From assembly GCA_902478785.1 (NCBI GenBank), contig CABSMJ010000028.1, forward strand, positions 1-19,904: a stretch of 19,904 bases of DNA. Reading direction: 5' to 3'. Each line of letters opens with the position of its first letter. The stretch's first letter is position 1. Under the pieces are notes generated by a model, which worked only from the letters and a program-made list of their open reading frames with translations, was not told the origin of the DNA and made no database searches. Position numbers and translations under genes: made by a program. Shown here piece by piece: positions 1-6,800 of this stretch. The DNA comes from an uncultured Oscillospiraceae bacterium (GTDB taxonomy: Bacteria > Bacillota > Clostridia > Oscillospirales > Oscillospiraceae).

Positions 1-741
1 GGGGGAGACGGCGGCGTCGAACTGCATCTCGCCGTCGATGGCCAGGTCGGGAGCGGCAGCCTTGGCCTTGGCGCAGGCGTTGCGCATCTTGTCCACGTCC
101 TCGCCCTTGCCGGAGCCCAGGGTGGAGTAGCTCAGGAAGGCAACCTTGGGGTCGATGCCGAAGATCTTGGCGGTGTTGGCGGTCTCCAGGGCGATCTCCA
201 CCAGCTCGTCCTCGGTGGGCTTGATGTTGATGGCGCAGTCGGCCATGGCCAGGACCTCGCGATCACCGGTGGCGGAGGGGCGCACCAGAATGAAGCAGGA
301 GGAGACGATCTTGCTGCCGGGCTTGGTCTTAATGATCTGCAGGGCAGGACGGACGGTGTCAGCGGTGGAGTAGGTGGCGCCGCCCAGCAGGGCGTCGGCA
401 TAGCCCATCTTCACCAGCATGGTGCCGAAGTAGTTGCCCTGCTTCAGGGCGGTACGGCACTGTTCCTCACTCATCTTGCCCTTGCGCAGCTCGGCCAGGG
501 TGGAGACCATCTTCTCCATATCGGCGAAATTCTCAGGGTCCACGATCTCAGCGCCGCGGATATTGAAGCCGGCCTCCTCAGCAGCGGCACGGACCTCGTC
601 CACGTTGCCCACCAGAACGGGGGTCAGGAAGGTACCGGACAGCAGACGGGCGGAAGCTTCCAGAATACGGGGATCAGTGCCCTCGGTGAAAACGATCTTG
701 CGGGGGTGCTTTTTCAGCTTGCTGATGAGAAAATCAAACAT
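1..741 (-). CDS. pta: Phosphate acetyltransferase, N-terminal 247 codons (3' end outside the window)
   Basis: Pta converts acetyl-CoA and phosphate to acetyl phosphate and CoA in the cytoplasm, the first step of acetate and ATP formation through Pta-AckA. The reading frame runs from an ATG at 741 to the window edge without a stop. It starts MFDFLISKLKKHPRKIVF, continues with FTEGTDPRILEAS and contains the typical late segment LAIDGEMQFDAA near the edge. Known Pta proteins are about 330 residues, so roughly the last 80 should lie outside. A GGAGG ribosome binding site sits 9 nt before the ATG. The gene diverges from the M23 peptidase gene and has its own promoter. An acetate kinase gene downstream would be expected but cannot be seen. 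Phosphate butyryltransferase is a less likely alternative because of the close Pta-like match at both ends. Confidence 0.93.
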   Translation of the reverse strand, partial: MFDFLISKLKKHPRKIVFTEGTDPRILEASARLLSGTFLTPVLVGNVDEVRAAAEEAGFNIRGAEIVDPENFADMEKMVSTLAELRKGKMSEEQCRTALKQGNYFGTMLVKMGYADALLGGATYSTADTVRPALQIIKTKPGSKIVSSCFILVRPSATGDREVLAMADCAINIKPTEDELVEIALETANTAKIFGIDPKVAFLSYSTLGSGKGEDVDKMRNACAKAKAAAPDLAIDGEMQFDAAVSP

Positions 742-757
742 AACAGTCTTCCTCCAA

Positions 758-769
758 CTCAAATTTGAG
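758..769. repeat. 12-bp perfect palindrome in the pta leader
   Basis: CTCAAATTTGAG is a perfect palindrome lying between the predicted transcription start and the GGAGG ribosome binding site of pta (751-755). A repressor bound here could block elongation or initiation. No known operator could be matched from memory, and a 12-bp palindrome in AT-rich sequence can arise by chance. Confidence 0.35.
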
Positions 770-789
770 AATGCAATATATGATACATT

Positions 790-818
790 ATCTTAGCACT
801 GCGCAAAAAACGGGTCAA
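790..818 (-). promoter_or_regulatory. Sigma-A-type promoter of pta
   Basis: On the minus strand the -35 box TTGACC (813-818) and the -10 box TAAGAT (790-795) are separated by exactly 17 nt. Transcription should begin near 783 and give a leader of about 42 nt before the pta ATG. The -35 box matches consensus at 5 of 6 positions and the -10 box at 4 of 6. Confidence 0.75.
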
Positions 819-929
819 TAAAAAAACAAAAATTTAGTAACAAAATTGCGTAAAGAAAAGGGGAAAAGTTCCGGCAAATTGCTTTGCGTGCCCCGGGGAC
901 AGAAAATGAAAAGAACGCAAAAATACGCT

Positions 930-954
930 ACAGCCGGAAAAAGAGGCTGTTTTT
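930..954 (+). terminator. Terminator-like hairpin upstream of the M23 gene promoter
   Basis: ACAGCC (930-935) pairs with GGCTGT (945-950) across a 9-nt A-rich loop and is followed by TTTT (951-954). It lies in the 328-nt pta/M23 intergenic region, where no convincing coding sequence is seen. It could insulate the peptidase promoter at 970, or end a short plus-strand RNA that starts after about 820. The stem is only 6 bp, so the call is weak. Confidence 0.3.
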
Positions 955-969
955 CAGAAGAAAAGGGAC

Positions 970-998
970 TTGACGAATGCGGAAAAAAGAGGTATTAT
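970..998 (+). promoter_or_regulatory. Sigma-A-type promoter of the M23 peptidase gene
   Basis: TTGACG (970-975) and TATTAT (993-998) are separated by 17 nt, each matching the consensus at 5 of 6 positions. The start of transcription is expected near 1005, which leaves a leader of about 65 nt before the ATG at 1070. Confidence 0.8.
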
Positions 999-1003
999 GA
1001 ACC

Positions 1004-1020
1004 GGTAACAAATTGTAACC
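1004..1020. promoter_or_regulatory. Operator-like imperfect palindrome at the start of transcription of the M23 gene
   Basis: The 17-bp element reads GGTAACAAATTGTAACC. It is an inverted repeat (GGTnACAA/TTGTnACC) with one mismatched pair. It also contains GTAAC twice, 10 bp apart. It overlaps the predicted +1 position of the peptidase promoter, a usual place for a repressor site. The binding protein is unknown. Confidence 0.4.
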
Positions 1021-1029
1021 ATTTGAAAG

Positions 1030-1057
1030 CCTTACGCCGAAAATGAAATTTGTAAGG
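1030..1057 (+). promoter_or_regulatory. Possible leader stem covering the ribosome binding site of the M23 gene
   Basis: CCTTAC (1030-1035) is complementary to GTAAGG (1052-1057), which holds the start of the AAGGGG ribosome binding site. The stem has 6 bp and the loop 16 nt. It might damp translation, but it is short enough to be chance. Confidence 0.2.
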
Positions 1058-1069
1058 GGTAATCATACA

Positions 1070-2788
1070 ATGATTGAGAAACTGCAAAGAAACCGAAACA
1101 GCGCCAAAGAAGTGGATTCCCACAGCATTGGCGCCACCGCGGCGGAGCAGGCTGGAGAGCTCCTCTACCGGGGCACCCAGGTGATCCACGACCTTTTTGA
1201 CGGATTGCTGAATCGGGCGCAGGAGGGTGTCCTCTGTGCCAGGTCCTATCTCCGTCTCACCGCCCGCCGTATCCGGCGAGCCTCCCATGAGAAGAAGGCA
1301 AAGCGGTTCCCGGAGTCCGACTCCTGGCCCGTGCGGGTCTTTTTAATGGCCTCCAGCGTTCTGCCGCTGCTGCGGCGCTATCTCCGAAAGGAGGTCTGGC
1401 TGCTGCGCTGCCGTCTGAACGAGTGGAAGGCGGAGCGGTTTAACCGGGCGCACAAGCGCCGGCTGCACCCGCTGGCCTTCGCCGGTGCCGGTGCCGCCGT
1501 GGCGGCCCTGGCCCTGTTCTTCTCCTCCTATACCATCGGCGCCACCGTCACCTATGACGGCAACGTGGTGGCCAGCACCACCTCCCTCTCCGCTGTGAAG
1601 GAGGCCTGCGCCAATATCGAGGCGGCAACTGCCACCACTTTGGGCAGCACCTATACCATCGACAGCGACCTGCTTCACTACTCTCCCAGCCTGGTGGCTC
1701 GGAATGAAGTGGTGGACGAGAGCGCCCTGGAGGCGGAGCTGTCCAATGAGATCGGCCTGGTGACCTATGCCTATGCTCTGTACGTGGACGGCGAGCTGGT
1801 GGGCGCCACGCCCTATGAGGGCGCACTGGAGGAGCTGCTGGAGCAGCTCAAGGGTGCTGCCACTGACGAGAACACCATCTCCTGTGAGTTCAAGGAGGAC
1901 GTGAAGATCCGTCAGGAGTACGTTCCCAACGACAAGGTGATGAACCTGGGCTATCTGGCGGAGCTGCTCAACAGCACCAAGACCGGTGAAGTGACCTACA
2001 CCGTGGTGGAGGGCGACACCTGGTCTGAGATTGCTGAGTCCCACGGCATGACTTCCCAGGAGCTGCTGGCGCTGAACCCCGGCTACGACATCAACAAGAT
2101 CCAGATCGGCGAAGTGCTGACCATCTCCAACGCTGTGCCCTATCTGACGCTGACGCTGGTCCAGCAGGAGCGCTATGTGGCCCAGATCCCCTATGATGTG
2201 GAGTATCAGGACAGTGCCTACCTCTATAAGGGCGACTACAAGGTGGTTTCCGCCGGCCAGTACGGCTCTGCTGATGTGGTGGCCAATGTAACCTACGTCA
2301 ACGGCGAAGAGGTGGAGCGGACCATCCTCTCCTCCGTGACCCTGCAGGAGCCTGTCACTGAGCAGCGGCTCCAGGGCACCAAGGAGCGGCCCACCTGGCT
2401 GCCCACCGGCAGCTTCCGCTGGCCCTGCTCCGGCTCCATCACCTCTACCTTCGGCGGCCGTTCCTCCCCCGGCGGCATCGGCTCCACCAATCACAAGGGC
2501 ATCGATATCGCCAACAGCTACGGCACGCCCATCTACGCGGCCGACGGCGGTACGGTGATCTATGCCGGCTGGATGAGCGGCTACGGCTACTTCGTCCAGA
2601 TCGACCACGGCAACGGCTATGTGACTTGCTACGGCCATAACTCCAGCCTGCTGGTGTCTGTGGGCCAGCACGTCTATAAGGGCCAGCAGATCGCCCGTAT
2701 GGGCTCCACCGGCAACTCTACCGGCAACCACTGCCACTTTGAGGTCCGGTACAACGGTGTGGCCAGAAATCCCTTGAATTATCTGTAA
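1070..2788 (+). CDS. Membrane-anchored LysM-G5-M23 peptidoglycan metallopeptidase
   Basis: Predicted zinc endopeptidase that cuts peptidoglycan cross-links or stem peptides outside the membrane. From the ATG at 1070 it has 572 residues: a basic N-terminal region of about 130 residues, one membrane segment (about 134-153), an extracytoplasmic linker domain (about 155-305), a LysM module (309-352), a G5-like domain (about 365-437) and a C-terminal M23 domain (about 455-565). The M23 motifs are intact: HKGID gives H475 and D479, YGH gives H523, and HCHFEV gives H554 and H556. LysM and G5 suggest binding to glycan strands. I prefer the start at 1070 because AAGGGG lies 10 nt upstream; an in-frame ATG at 1043 has no good ribosome binding site. 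The gene stands alone between its own promoter and a terminator. The exact bond cut cannot be read from sequence. The long cytoplasmic tail is unusual (see findings). Confidence 0.92.
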   Translation: MIEKLQRNRNSAKEVDSHSIGATAAEQAGELLYRGTQVIHDLFDGLLNRAQEGVLCARSYLRLTARRIRRASHEKKAKRFPESDSWPVRVFLMASSVLPLLRRYLRKEVWLLRCRLNEWKAERFNRAHKRRLHPLAFAGAGAAVAALALFFSSYTIGATVTYDGNVVASTTSLSAVKEACANIEAATATTLGSTYTIDSDLLHYSPSLVARNEVVDESALEAELSNEIGLVTYAYALYVDGELVGATPYEGALEELLEQLKGAATDENTISCEFKEDVKIRQEYVPNDKVMNLGYLAELLNSTKTGEVTYTVVEGDTWSEIAESHGMTSQELLALNPGYDINKIQIGEVLTISNAVPYLTLTLVQQERYVAQIPYDVEYQDSAYLYKGDYKVVSAGQYGSADVVANVTYVNGEEVERTILSSVTLQEPVTEQRLQGTKERPTWLPTGSFRWPCSGSITSTFGGRSSPGGIGSTNHKGIDIANSYGTPIYAADGGTVIYAGWMSGYGYFVQIDHGNGYVTCYGHNSSLLVSVGQHVYKGQQIARMGSTGNSTGNHCHFEVRYNGVARNPLNYL

Positions 2789-2789
2789 A

Positions 2790-2841
2790 CCCGCTTCAGC
2801 GGGAGAAAAAGAAGGACGCCTCTCTGGCGTCCTTCTTTTTT
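2790..2841. terminator. Bidirectional terminator between the M23 gene and the membrane-protein operon
   Basis: A small hairpin CCCGC-TTCA-GCGGG (2790-2803) comes first. It is followed by a strong one: GAAGGACGCC (2811-2820) pairs with GGCGTCCTTC (2826-2835) over a 5-nt loop. The large stem is flanked by AAAAA (2806-2810) and TTTTTT (2836-2841), so it can stop transcription from both converging sides. Confidence 0.9.
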
Positions 2842-2897
2842 CACTTTTGGAGAGCTCTTGCCCTTTTTTCCAAAAACAACGGAGAAAGGGAAGACAC

Positions 2898-3374
2898 TTA
2901 TTGCTCCTCCTCGTCCTCTGGCGCATCCAGACAGGAGCGGCGACGGTAGTACAGGCGGGTCATCCACTGCAAGAGCACGAAGCACACCACCGCGCCGCAG
3001 AGGGCGGCCACCACAGGGCCCATCCAGTAGGACCACTTCCACCAGCTCTCCTGGCTGTTGCGCACCAGAAGGGTGACGGTCATCACCCCAAACACTACCA
3101 GAGAGACCAGCAGGTTGGACCGGGTCCCGGGCTGGGAATTGGAGGGGCTCCAGATGCCCCAGCGCAGGCACTCCACTCCGGCGTACAGGCTCATCACCAG
3201 CAACACAGCGGCCTCTCCGGCCAACTGGCTCTGGGGCACACCCCAGAGATACTGCCCCGCCACAGCCGCCGCCAGGGCGCCAAAGGCCAGCCAGAAGCCC
3301 CGGCTCTCGATGAGGAGCAGCTTCTGCTGCTGCATTTCGTCCAGCTTGTTGCTTTGTCTATACAGGTGTTTCAT
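2898..3374 (-). CDS. Four-helix membrane protein of unknown function, DUF6773-like
   Basis: 158-residue integral membrane protein, last gene of the three-gene operon. Four hydrophobic segments are visible at about residues 26-46, 50-72, 87-104 and 117-138. They follow a charged start containing DEMQQQKLLLIESRGFW; the protein ends in an acidic tail. The N-terminal pattern and topology resemble, from memory, the DUF6773 family of small membrane proteins, which often sit next to small HTH regulators. Its start overlaps the stop of the HTH gene in an ATGA junction (3371-3374), so translation is coupled. Transcription ends at the bidirectional terminator. No enzymatic motif is seen. A transport, stress-sensing or toxin-neutralising role would be a guess. 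Confidence 0.8.
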   Translation of the reverse strand: MKHLYRQSNKLDEMQQQKLLLIESRGFWLAFGALAAAVAGQYLWGVPQSQLAGEAAVLLVMSLYAGVECLRWGIWSPSNSQPGTRSNLLVSLVVFGVMTVTLLVRNSQESWWKWSYWMGPVVAALCGAVVCFVLLQWMTRLYYRRRSCLDAPEDEEEQ

Positions 3375-3574
3375 TCTCCATCCTCCCAGAAAAGATCGTC
3401 CAGCGTTCTGTCCAGTACCCGGCAGATGGCCCGACAGAGCTTGATGGTGGGGTTGTACTCGCCTTTCTCAATGGCGTTCATGGTCTGTCTGGTCACACCC
3501 ACCGCTGTGGCCAGCTCCGCCTGGGTCATGTCCTTTTCCGCCCGGGCGGCTTTCAGCTTCAGATTCTTTGCCAT
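3371..3574 (-). CDS. Small Cro/CI-family (XRE) transcriptional regulator
   Basis: 67-residue DNA-binding protein made almost only of one HTH_3 domain. The helix-turn-helix is clear at about residues 16-38 (TQAELATAVGVTRQTMNAIE followed by KG), then the usual NPTIKLCRAICRVLD helix and a short acidic tail. It belongs to the YozG-like class of very small regulators that are commonly paired with a small membrane protein, as here. The ATG at 3574 is preceded by GAGGAAG, which overlaps the stop codon of the upstream micro-ORF. It probably controls its own operon through the repeats near 3746-3779. This last point is inference from position. Confidence 0.92.
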   Translation of the reverse strand: MAKNLKLKAARAEKDMTQAELATAVGVTRQTMNAIEKGEYNPTIKLCRAICRVLDRTLDDLFWEDGE

Positions 3575-3586
3575 GCCTGCACTTCC

Positions 3587-3676
3587 TCAAAGCAGCATCC
3601 ATGCGGCCACGGCCACAACTGTGCAGTCCCAGAACCAGTTGCTGACACTTTCTAAATGACATTTCCTTTTTTCCAT
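3587..3676 (-). CDS. 29-residue hydrophobic micro-ORF leading the HTH/membrane-protein operon
   Basis: I do not recognise this peptide. It begins MEKRKCHLESVSN and ends in a hydrophobic, tryptophan-rich stretch (WFWDCTVVAVAAWMLL, residues 14-29) long enough to enter or lie on the membrane. The case for translation is strong: AGGAGG lies 8 nt upstream of the ATG, a near-consensus promoter is correctly placed, and its TGA stop overlaps the GAGGAAG ribosome binding site of the HTH gene 12 nt before that start. It has a basic head and two cysteines (C6, C18). It may be a small membrane peptide, a signal or toxin-like peptide, or a leader ORF that couples translation to the regulator. The sequence does not decide between these. 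Confidence 0.6.
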   Translation of the reverse strand: MEKRKCHLESVSNWFWDCTVVAVAAWMLL

Positions 3677-3727
3677 CTTTATGACCTCCTGTGGAATCGG
3701 TGGACCACTCTCTCACTTGCTGATTGA

Positions 3728-3756
3728 AGTGTAGCATACATATTTCTTTTTGTCAA
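3728..3756 (-). promoter_or_regulatory. Strong sigma-A-type promoter of the micro-ORF/HTH/membrane-protein operon
   Basis: On the minus strand a perfect -35 box TTGACA (3751-3756) is followed after 17 nt by the -10 box TACACT (3728-3733), with a TG just upstream of the -10 (extended -10). Transcription should start near 3721, giving a leader of about 45 nt. Confidence 0.85.
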
Positions 3757-3779
3757 TTATATTTTACTTTTTGTAAAAT
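3746..3779. promoter_or_regulatory. Inverted and direct repeats at the operon promoter, candidate operator
   Basis: ATTTTAC (3761-3767) and GTAAAAT (3773-3779) form a perfect 7-bp inverted repeat around TTTTT, just upstream of the -35 box. The octamer ACAAAAAG (minus strand) occurs at 3767-3774 inside this palindrome and again at 3746-3753, overlapping the -35 box, 21 bp or two helical turns apart. This arrangement fits cooperative binding of a dimeric repressor, most likely the HTH protein of the same operon. Confidence 0.5.
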
Positions 3780-3826
3780 GAAAATGAAGAAGGAGATATG
3801 GGGGCATGCGGCACTGGCGAGAGCAG

Positions 3827-3875
3827 AAAAGCCCCGCAATGCTGACCTCAAGGTCAGCATTGCGGGGCTTTTTTT
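3827..3875. terminator. Strong hairpin terminator after the GGDEF/EAL gene
   Basis: A 17-bp perfect stem (3831-3847 with 3852-3868, loop TCAA) starts and ends with GCCCC/GGGGC. It is flanked by AAAA (3827-3830) and TTTTTTT (3869-3875). On the minus strand it ends the motility cluster 30 nt after the last stop codon and shields the small operon downstream. Confidence 0.92.
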
Positions 3876-3898
3876 ATGAGAAGGCATTCTGGGGAAGC

Positions 3899-6800
3899 TC
3901 AGTCCTTCTGAGGAGGCGCGGGGAGATAGACCGTGTAGCAAGAGCAGTGGTTTTTACCGGTCTGCTTGCTCTGATACAGGGCCTTGTCTGCCTGCTGAAG
4001 GCTCTCCTCATAAGAAAAGCCATAGCCCTTTACAAAGGCGGCGCCCACACTGCAGGTGATGGGAAGAGTGACATTCTGCCGCAGGGCGGAGAAAAACTCC
4101 TGCACCCGCTGTTCCAAAATCGAGCGACGGACGGTACCCTTGAGGAACACCATAAATTCATCGCCGCCCAGACGGCCCACCAAGTCCTCACTGCGAAAGA
4201 CACTTTTGAGGAGGGTGGTGACGCATTGCAAGGCCTTGTCGCCCTCCAGATGACCAAACTGATCGTTGATGAGCTTGAAGTTGTCGATATCCAGCAGCAG
4301 TAGAATGCCCTCCTGCTCCTCGTTGGGGCTGGCCATATAGGTTTCCATCTCGTACTGGAAGGCTTTCCGGTTGTAGACGTTGGTCAGAGGATCTCTCTGT
4401 GCGGCGTCTCGATGGGCCAGCTCCTGACGCATGGGAATGTCGATGTCCTTGAGATAGAACAGGGCATACAGGTTCCCCGTAGAGTGCTCCCGGAAGGTGT
4501 GTACCACCAGATCCACCCAGTGCCACTGCCCATTGAGGGCCCGCTGGTAGCGGATGCGGTGGGTGTTGGGCGCTGTGGACAGCAGCTCCTTCCAAGCGTT
4601 GAAAAGGGAATCGATGGAGGATAGAGTGGAGGCGCGCAGCAGTCCGTCGGCCTGTTGGAGCATGAATTGGAGGATGCTCTCCCCCTCCTTCGGTGCTTTT
4701 TTCTCATATCCGGCCCAAAGTCCACCGGCCGCTCGGATCTGCGTGCTCTCCAAATCCACTTCGGCATAGGCTATCGTCTCGGACAGACTGGCCTGGTAAA
4801 AGTCTCGAATACGCATATTTTCCAGCTCCAACGCCCGCTCTCGGTCTGGAGCATCCAAGAGAACCAGAAGGGTGTCCTGGCCCCACTGGTTGCTCTGGGG
4901 ACAGTAGACGCGCAGCTTGAACCACCGATAGCCGCCGGACTTGGAGCGCAGAAGAAGCTCTGTTCCGTTGGAGTTAGAGGCATCCTGGAAAAGGGCCTGG
5001 AACTGCTGGGCGAAGTGGGGGTGGACCAGCTTGCTCTCCACCCAACACTGGGGGAAGCCCTCCTCCTGCAGGGCATCTCCTGCCAGCAGCTGACGGGGTG
5101 TCTGGAAGCGAATGGTGCTATTTTTCCTGTTGTATTCAAACCGCTCTCCGCTGGGGCTGTCCGGGAGGAACTGGGGGCGCTCCACATCGGAGATCATCCG
5201 GTGATAGCCCTCCAGGCAGATCATGTCGCCGCTGTCCGCCGTGCGGATTCCCGTACAGCGGACCATCACCTCGCCCAGAGTGGGGTGCTTCCAGGGATAT
5301 TCCAGCTGTAACACATGCCCGGAGTGGAGCATACTGGCTATGGCCTGTTCTACATAGGGGTAGTACTGTTCATTGATCCGGCCGTACCAGTAGTCGTAGC
5401 ACTTCGCAGGAGACAGCTTGTGATCCAGACCCAGCACACGGCGCATGGTCTCGTCAGCAAACATCTCCTTCCGGCTGCCGTCGGGGGAGAGGCGGATGAA
5501 CCACAGACCCAGATCCGTGTTTTTCAGCACATCCCGGTAGTGGAGGTTCAAAAGCTCACCCAGGCGCTCCTCGGTCTCATTGCGGCGGAAGCGGTTGGTG
5601 AGGAACAGGGACAGGGTCTGGATGAGGGCATCGTCCTCCAGGCAGTGCCGGGGATTGTCCACACCCAGGAAGCTATACACCTCGCCATCCTGAAAGATGG
5701 GAGAGGCGATCAGTCGGCGAATGCCCTGGCGCTGGAGCACCTCCCACTCCTCCGGCTCCGTGTCCTTCAGGTCGTCCATATTGGAGATGATGACAGGCTT
5801 TTTCGCCTCGAAGAGATCCAGCCAGCGTTGAATGAGACTGGTGGGGATGCTTTGCAGGGAGTCCTGCTCAGAGGAGATGCCCTCCTGGCACCACTCATAG
5901 GTGTTGTTCCAGCTGTCCTTGTCCACGGGGTCAGGCTCAAAGATATAGGCCCGGTCCGCTTGGTAGAATTCGCCCACCAGCTTCAGGGTCTGCATGGTGG
6001 CCCGCTCCATGTCGGACTCACCGGCCAGGGCCTGGGCGCAGCCCAGCACATTCTGGGCAAAGTCCAGAGTCTCCCGCACCTTCTGGCTCACCACCTCTTG
6101 CTCGGTGGTGTCAAGGGCAATCTCTAGACGGGCCATCTTGCCCCGCCAGGGGATCAGCTTGTCCTTGAGGATGAAATGCCGGTTCCACATCTTGTTGTCC
6201 CGTTCCCAGATGTAGAAGCTGTCCTTTTTCAAACAGCTGTTGGTGCAGAACTCACAGGGGTCGTCTTTCCCCTGTAAGACCTTGTAGCACTTCTGTCCCT
6301 GGTAGTCGTATACACCTGTCAGACGCCGGCCGGCGGGGTTGAGATAGTAGAGCTCATAGGTGATGCGGTCGCTGACATAGATGACCTCGTCCATGGCGTC
6401 CAGAATGGTCTTGAGGGCCTCCGGGGTGGAAAACATATCCTGAGGGTCCTGACCCTGGCTCCAGTGGAAGCTGCGCAATTTCTGCTGCAGCAGCAGCCGG
6501 GAGGAGTACTCCGGACTGGCCATACGGATGAAGTGCTTTTCAAACTCCTCCGTGGTATATGGGCGGTCAAACAAGAAGCCCTGGAGCAGATTGGGGTGCA
6601 GCCGCTCCAGCACCGTCAGCTCGTCCTGGGTTTCCACACCTTCACAGCACACCCGAATCTGGGAGGAGCGGGCCAGCTCCACCATGTTGCTCAGAAGACG
6701 GTAGTTGTAGGCGCTGTGCTGGATGCCGCTGACAAAGCAGCGGTCGATCTTGATCTCGTCGATTTCCAGGCTCTTGAGGTAGCCCAGACTGGAATAGCCT

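Noticed and set aside
1003..1019. A true WalR box upstream of the M23 gene
   Set aside because: The two GTAAC half-sites are 10 bp apart, while the known WalR consensus needs 11, and the first half-site has G instead of T at its start.
846..1046. 66-codon plus-strand frame in the pta/M23 intergenic region
   Set aside because: It is Lys/Arg-rich in an A-rich intergenic stretch, shows no domain, and runs across the M23 gene promoter and hairpin.
820..1069. A c-di-AMP or c-di-GMP riboswitch upstream of the M23 gene
   Set aside because: c-di-AMP riboswitches often precede wall hydrolase genes, so I looked for their conserved blocks. None is present, and most of the region lies upstream of the predicted promoter, leaving only about 65 nt of leader.
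1343..2926. 527-codon frame on the minus strand across the M23 gene
   Set aside because: It is antisense to a peptidase with intact catalytic motifs and runs through the terminator. The composition is that of a mirrored frame.
3753..3941. 62-codon minus-strand frame around the terminator at 3827-3875
   Set aside because: It reads through a perfect terminator stem and overlaps the promoter region of the small operon. The apparent repeats in the product come from the hairpin.
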